From Roseococcus suduntuyensis (GTDB taxonomy: Bacteria > Pseudomonadota > Alphaproteobacteria > Acetobacterales > Acetobacteraceae), in NCBI RefSeq assembly GCF_014196305.1, contig NZ_JACIDJ010000001.1:1102290-1166289 (forward strand): a stretch of 64,000 bases of DNA, written 5' to 3'. Below are positions 60,854 to 64,000 of this stretch, one piece after another. The notes under the pieces were generated by a model. It had not been told where the DNA came from, did no database searches, and saw only the letters and a list, made by a program, of their open reading frames with translations. Both the position numbers and the translations under genes were made by a program. The stretch's first letter is position 1. Each line of letters starts with the position of its first letter.

Positions 60854-61863
60854 GCCGGCACGCCCTTGCTGGTGGAGTATTCGAAGTGCAGCGCCTCGCC
60901 CGGAAAGACGCGCGGATGGATGGCATGGGCGGCCATGGCGGCCTCGGAAAAGCCTTGGAGAATGAGCTTCAGCTTGCCCGGATAGGTCGCGATGTCGCCG
61001 ATGGCGTGCACGCCCGGAATGTTGGTGGCGCAGGTGGCGGGTTCGACCGCGATATGGCTGCGCTCCAGCCCCAGCCCCCATTCCGCGATGGGGCCGAGTT
61101 CCATGGACAGGCCGAAGAAGGCCAGCAGGTGGTCGGCCTCGACGCGCTTCTCCTCGCCCTTCAGCGTGGCGAGCGTGACGGCGGAGAGGCGCGACCCGTC
61201 GCCCTCCAGCCCGTGAAGCTGGTAGGGAATGGCCATCTCCACCTCGCCGCGCGCGGCGGCGGTGGCGAGCTGGGCGGCGGTCTCGGGGGCGGCGCGGAAC
61301 TTGTCGCGGCGATGGACGACGATGACCTTGGCCGCCACGTCCTTCAGCGAAAGCGCCCAGTCCACCGCGCTGTCACCGCCGCCGGCGATGACGACGCGCT
61401 TGCCGCGGAATTCCTCGCGCTTCGTGACCATGTAGCGCACGGCGCCCGAGGCCTCGTAGCCCGGCAGGTCGTTCAGCGGGGGGCGGTTGGGGCCGAAGGC
61501 GCCGGCGCCGGCGGCCAGGATCACGGCCTTGGCGCGCACCACGCGGCCCGCGCTGGTGGTGAGGGTGAAGCCGCCTTCCTCCGGCCGCAGCGCCTCGACC
61601 CGCTGGGCCAGCAGGTATTGCGGCGAGAAGGGCGCGGCCTGTTCCTCCAGCGCGCGGATCAGCGCCGCGCCGTCAATGCGGGGGTGCGCCGGGATGTCGA
61701 AGATGGGTTTCTCGGGATAGAGGGCGGCGCATTGGCCGCCGATCTCCTCCAGCGTGTCGATCACGGTGCAGGACATCTTCAGCATGCCGCACTCGAAGAC
61801 GGCGAAGAGCCCCACGGGCCCCGCGCCGATGATGGCCACGTCGGTGGTGATCGTCTCGGTCAT
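60850..61863 (-). CDS. Ferredoxin/flavodoxin-NADP+ reductase (TrxR-like type)
   Basis: A 337-residue flavoprotein of the thioredoxin-reductase fold but without the CxxC redox motif. It has the FAD motif VAIIGAGPVGLFAVFECGMLKMSC, IGGQCAALYPEKPIFDIP, an NADPH domain RVVIAGGGDSAVDWALSL and the C-terminal ATYPGKLKLILQGFSEAAMAAH. This is the YumC/ferredoxin-NADP+ reductase class, which supplies reduced ferredoxin or flavodoxin. ATG 61863. It overlaps DUF938 by four bases. Confidence 0.92.
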   Translation of the reverse strand: MTETITTDVAIIGAGPVGLFAVFECGMLKMSCTVIDTLEEIGGQCAALYPEKPIFDIPAHPRIDGAALIRALEEQAAPFSPQYLLAQRVEALRPEEGGFTLTTSAGRVVRAKAVILAAGAGAFGPNRPPLNDLPGYEASGAVRYMVTKREEFRGKRVVIAGGGDSAVDWALSLKDVAAKVIVVHRRDKFRAAPETAAQLATAAARGEVEMAIPYQLHGLEGDGSRLSAVTLATLKGEEKRVEADHLLAFFGLSMELGPIAEWGLGLERSHIAVEPATCATNIPGVHAIGDIATYPGKLKLILQGFSEAAMAAHAIHPRVFPGEALHFEYSTSKGVPA

Positions 61864-61928
61864 GGCGCTGGGATGCCCGGCTTCGCGGCGCCCGTCCAGT
61901 CTGGCGGAGGGCAGGGCAGGGGGCCAGA

Positions 61929-62369
61929 ATGCGGGGGATGGATTTGATCGTTTCAACCCTGGCCGAGACCGAGGCCCTGGCCGCCCGCCTGGCCGCCCTG
62001 GCAGGGCCTGGCGACGTGATCCTGCTGCGCGGCCCGCTGGGCGCGGGCAAGTCGGCGCTGGCCCGCGCCTTCCTGCGCGCGGCGTCCGGCGATGCGGCGC
62101 TGGAGGTGCCCAGCCCCACCTTCACCCTGGTGCAGTCCTACCCGCTGCCGGGGGGCATCACGGCGCACCACTATGACCTGTATCGGCTGGACGGGCCCGG
62201 GGGGCTGATGGAACTGGGCTGGGACGAGGCGCGGGAGGGAATCGTGCTGGTCGAATGGCCCGAACGCCTGGGCGCGCTGGCCCCCGAAACCGCGCTGGAG
62301 GTCACCCTGGAACCGCTGGACGAGGACGCCCGCCGCATCACGCTGCGCGGCTGGGAGGGAAGGCTGTGA
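61929..62369 (+). CDS. tsaE: tRNA t6A biosynthesis ATPase TsaE
   Basis: A 146-residue ATPase that supports TsaBD in making t6A37. Walker A is LLRGPLGAGKSALARAFLRA (about residues 33-52), then SPTFTLVQSYP and YDLYRLDGPGGLMELGWDEAREGIVLVEWPERLG. ATG 61929 has AGGGGG five bases upstream; ATG 61938 is an alternative three codons in. It opens an operon with amgK and murU, a common alphaproteobacterial order. Confidence 0.92.
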   Translation: MRGMDLIVSTLAETEALAARLAALAGPGDVILLRGPLGAGKSALARAFLRAASGDAALEVPSPTFTLVQSYPLPGGITAHHYDLYRLDGPGGLMELGWDEAREGIVLVEWPERLGALAPETALEVTLEPLDEDARRITLRGWEGRL

Positions 62370-63316
62370 CCCTCCTGGAAAGGCACGGCTTCGCCGCCGC
62401 GCGCGCCGAAACGCTGCCCGGCGATGCCTCGAAGCGCTACACCCGCCTGCATGGCGGCCCGCGCCCCGCTTTGGTGATGCAGACGCCCGATGCGGAATAT
62501 CTCGACGCCTTTCTGCGCGTGGCCGAACATCTGCGCGCCATCGGCGTGGCGACGCCCGAGGTGCTGGCGGTGGACCGGCCGGGCCTGACGGCGCTGGTGG
62601 AGGATCTCGGCCCCGCCAGCATGGCCGATGCGCTGGATGCGGGCGCGGCCCCCGGCCCGCTTTATGCCGCCGCCGTGGAAAGCCTGGCCCGCGCCGCCGC
62701 GGCACCCCCGCCGCCCGGCCTGCCCGCATGGGATGCGGCGGCCATGTCGCGCACGGCCGCGGCCACCTTCCTCGAGTGGTGGTGGCCCGCCCGCTTCGGC
62801 GCCCCGCCCGATGACGCGGTGCGGGCGGGGCTGGACACGGCCATTCGCGAGATGCTGGCCCCCTTCGCGGAACCTTTTGCAGGAGGGGCCGGCTTCGTCC
62901 ACCGCGACTATTTCCCGGCCAACCTCATGCCCACCCCGCGCGGCATGGCTTTGATTGATGTGCAGGACGCGGCCACGGGCCACCCGGCCTATGACCTCGT
63001 CTCGCTGGTGGAGGATGCGCGGCGGGACGTGGCCCCGGCGCTGAGGGATGCCGCGCTGCGGCAATACCTGGCGGCCCGGCCGGAACTGGATGCGGGCGAC
63101 TTCGCCGCCGCCATGGCCGCCTGCGCCGCCCAGCGCCATTTGCGCGTGGCGGCGCTCTGGGTGCGGCTGGACCGGCGGGATGGCAAGCCGCACTACCTCC
63201 AGCACGGCCCGCGCTGCTGGGCGCTGCTGGACCGGGCGCTCGCCCACCCTGCCACGGCCCCGCTGGCGCGTTTCCTCGATGCCCATGTGCCGCCCGCGCT
63301 CCGGGGGAACCCGTGA
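62366..63316 (+). CDS. amgK: AmgK-like N-acetylmuramate/N-acetylglucosamine kinase
   Basis: A 316-residue aminoglycoside-phosphotransferase-fold kinase that phosphorylates anomeric MurNAc/GlcNAc for peptidoglycan recycling. The catalytic loop is FVHRDYFPANLMP (HxDxxxxN) near residue 178 and the metal aspartate is in ALIDVQDAATGHPAYDLVSLVEDAR. The N-terminal nucleotide-binding part contains GDASKRYTRL. GTG 62366 overlaps the tsaE TGA, with GGGAGGGAAGG directly upstream. Pairing with the MurU gene supports the assignment. Confidence 0.88.
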   Translation: MTLLERHGFAAARAETLPGDASKRYTRLHGGPRPALVMQTPDAEYLDAFLRVAEHLRAIGVATPEVLAVDRPGLTALVEDLGPASMADALDAGAAPGPLYAAAVESLARAAAAPPPPGLPAWDAAAMSRTAAATFLEWWWPARFGAPPDDAVRAGLDTAIREMLAPFAEPFAGGAGFVHRDYFPANLMPTPRGMALIDVQDAATGHPAYDLVSLVEDARRDVAPALRDAALRQYLAARPELDAGDFAAAMAACAAQRHLRVAALWVRLDRRDGKPHYLQHGPRCWALLDRALAHPATAPLARFLDAHVPPALRGNP

Positions 63317-64000
63317 AGCACGGGATGGTCCTGGCCGCCGGGCTCGGCACGCGGATGCGGCCACTGACGGCCACCACCGCCAAGCCGCTGCTGCGGGTGC
63401 GGGGGCGCTCCCTGCTCGACCACGCGCTGGACCGGCTGGCGGAGGCGGGCGTGGAACAGGTGGTGGTCAACGCCCATTGGCGGGCCGAGCGGGTGGCCGA
63501 GGCGCTCTCCGCCCGCGCCACCCCGCCCCAAACCCGGCTGCAACTGGAACCGGACCTGCTGGAAACCGGCGGTGGCGTCCGCCGTGCCCTGCCCCTGTTG
63601 GGCGAGGCCCCCTTCGCCGTGGTCAATGGCGATGCCTTCTGGCTGGACGGCCCGCGCCCCGCCTTGGAACGGCTGCGCGATGCCTTCGACCCCGCGCGCA
63701 TGGACGCGCTGCTGCTGATGGTCCGCACCTCCACCATCGAGGGCGAGGTGGGGCGCGGCGATTTCCACATGGACCCCTGGGGCCGGCTGCGCCGCCCCGC
63801 GCAGCACGAACAGGCGGCCTATCTGTTCGGGGGCGTGCAGGTGATGGCGCCCGCGCTGGTGGCGCCGGAGCCCCAGGGCCGCTTCAGCCTGAACCGCTGC
63901 TTCGACCGGGCGCTGGCGGCAGGCCGCCTGTTTGGCCTGGTGCATGACGGGTGGTGGTTCCACCTCTCCACCCCGCCCGACCTTGCGCGGACGGAGCGGC
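63313..64000 (+). CDS. murU: MurU-like N-acetylmuramate-1-phosphate uridylyltransferase (partial)
   Basis: The first 229 codons of a nucleotidyltransferase, cut by the right window edge. It opens with GMVLAAGLGTRMRPLTATTAKPLL, the uridylyltransferase signature with Lys, and continues RGRSLLDHALDRLAEAGVEQVVVNAHWRAERV, ETGGGVRRALPLLG and FAVVNGDAFWLDG with the metal Asp. MurU converts MurNAc-1-phosphate plus UTP to UDP-MurNAc, bypassing de novo synthesis and giving fosfomycin tolerance. GTG 63313 overlaps the amgK TGA by four bases. Confidence 0.9.
   Translation, partial: MKHGMVLAAGLGTRMRPLTATTAKPLLRVRGRSLLDHALDRLAEAGVEQVVVNAHWRAERVAEALSARATPPQTRLQLEPDLLETGGGVRRALPLLGEAPFAVVNGDAFWLDGPRPALERLRDAFDPARMDALLLMVRTSTIEGEVGRGDFHMDPWGRLRRPAQHEQAAYLFGGVQVMAPALVAPEPQGRFSLNRCFDRALAAGRLFGLVHDGWWFHLSTPPDLARTER

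Overview
The window is a gene-dense chromosomal segment with very high GC, almost all of it in vertically inherited core genes. The lipid A enzymes (WaaA, LpxK, a LpxH-like phosphatase), the Tim44-like protein, PhaR, the miaB-phoH-ybeY-corC-lnt order, the TsaE-AmgK-MurU set and the abundance of Bug and TAXI-TRAP receptors point to an alphaproteobacterium. Acetobacteraceae (Roseomonas-like) is my best guess; this is an inference from gene content and composition, not a measured placement. I see no rRNA, tRNA, CRISPR array, prophage or transposase.

Layout. 1-2.4 kb: azlC (cut by the window edge), recX, an Rrf2 regulator and a tandem universal stress protein, all on the minus strand. 2.5-10.2 kb: cysK, ftsK, a cyclase-family protein, a CBS/BON protein, a Tim44-like protein and a RraA-like protein. 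10.4-15.3 kb: an envelope operon (LpxH-like phosphatase, GT4 glycosyltransferase, DUF374 acyltransferase, waaA, lpxK). 15.5-19.1 kb: tetR-devB-devC-devA with a palindromic operator in front, then a tiny ORF with an extraordinarily strong Shine-Dalgarno sequence and a terminator. 19.5-22.7 kb (minus): dapF-mtaB-ftsY. 22.7-31.5 kb: a glycine-zipper lipoprotein, rpmI-rplT, pheS-pheT, an MFS gene, RidA (minus) and lepA. 31.8-34.4 kb: fabD, GNAT, fabG and an Rrf2 regulator. 34.4-39.6 kb: a sulfite-oxidase-like protein, phaR diverging from a PhaE-like/PhaC-like pair, a caspase/CHAT-like protein and a thiolase. The last four sit around polyhydroxyalkanoate metabolism. 40-43 kb: a Bug receptor, a fumarate-reductase-like flavoprotein split by an in-frame TAG, and a one-domain 2Fe-2S partner. 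43-48.9 kb (minus): a flavin monooxygenase, an anti-sigma/STAS pair and a TAXI-TRAP transporter. 49-54.4 kb: proB-uppP, a YjbF lipoprotein, an MFS gene diverging from an AraC regulator, and an XRE regulator. 54.6-60.1 kb (minus): miaB-phoH-ybeY-corC-lnt. 60.2-64 kb: a DUF938 methyltransferase with a ferredoxin-NADP reductase, diverging from tsaE-amgK-murU (cell-wall sugar recycling), which is cut by the right edge.

Most distinctive features. (1) A dispersed family of hairpin-forming repeats with a ~54 bp unit. In four genes its first bases are the gene's own TAG stop codon, and it appears alone or in tandem arrays. Other genes show tandem copies of their own 3' end including the stop. (2) The flavoprotein at 41-42.7 kb has no ATG/GTG/TTG before its FAD motif and carries an in-frame TAG followed at once by ATG. 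(3) A 32-codon ORF overlaps a 14-nt perfect complement of the 16S rRNA 3' end. (4) A free-standing CHAT/DUF4347-like protein lies inside the PHA neighbourhood. (5) The MFS start region is duplicated and creates an upstream ORF coupled to the transporter. (6) Two frames that both look coding overlap for ~230 bp at the PhaE-like/PhaC-like pair.
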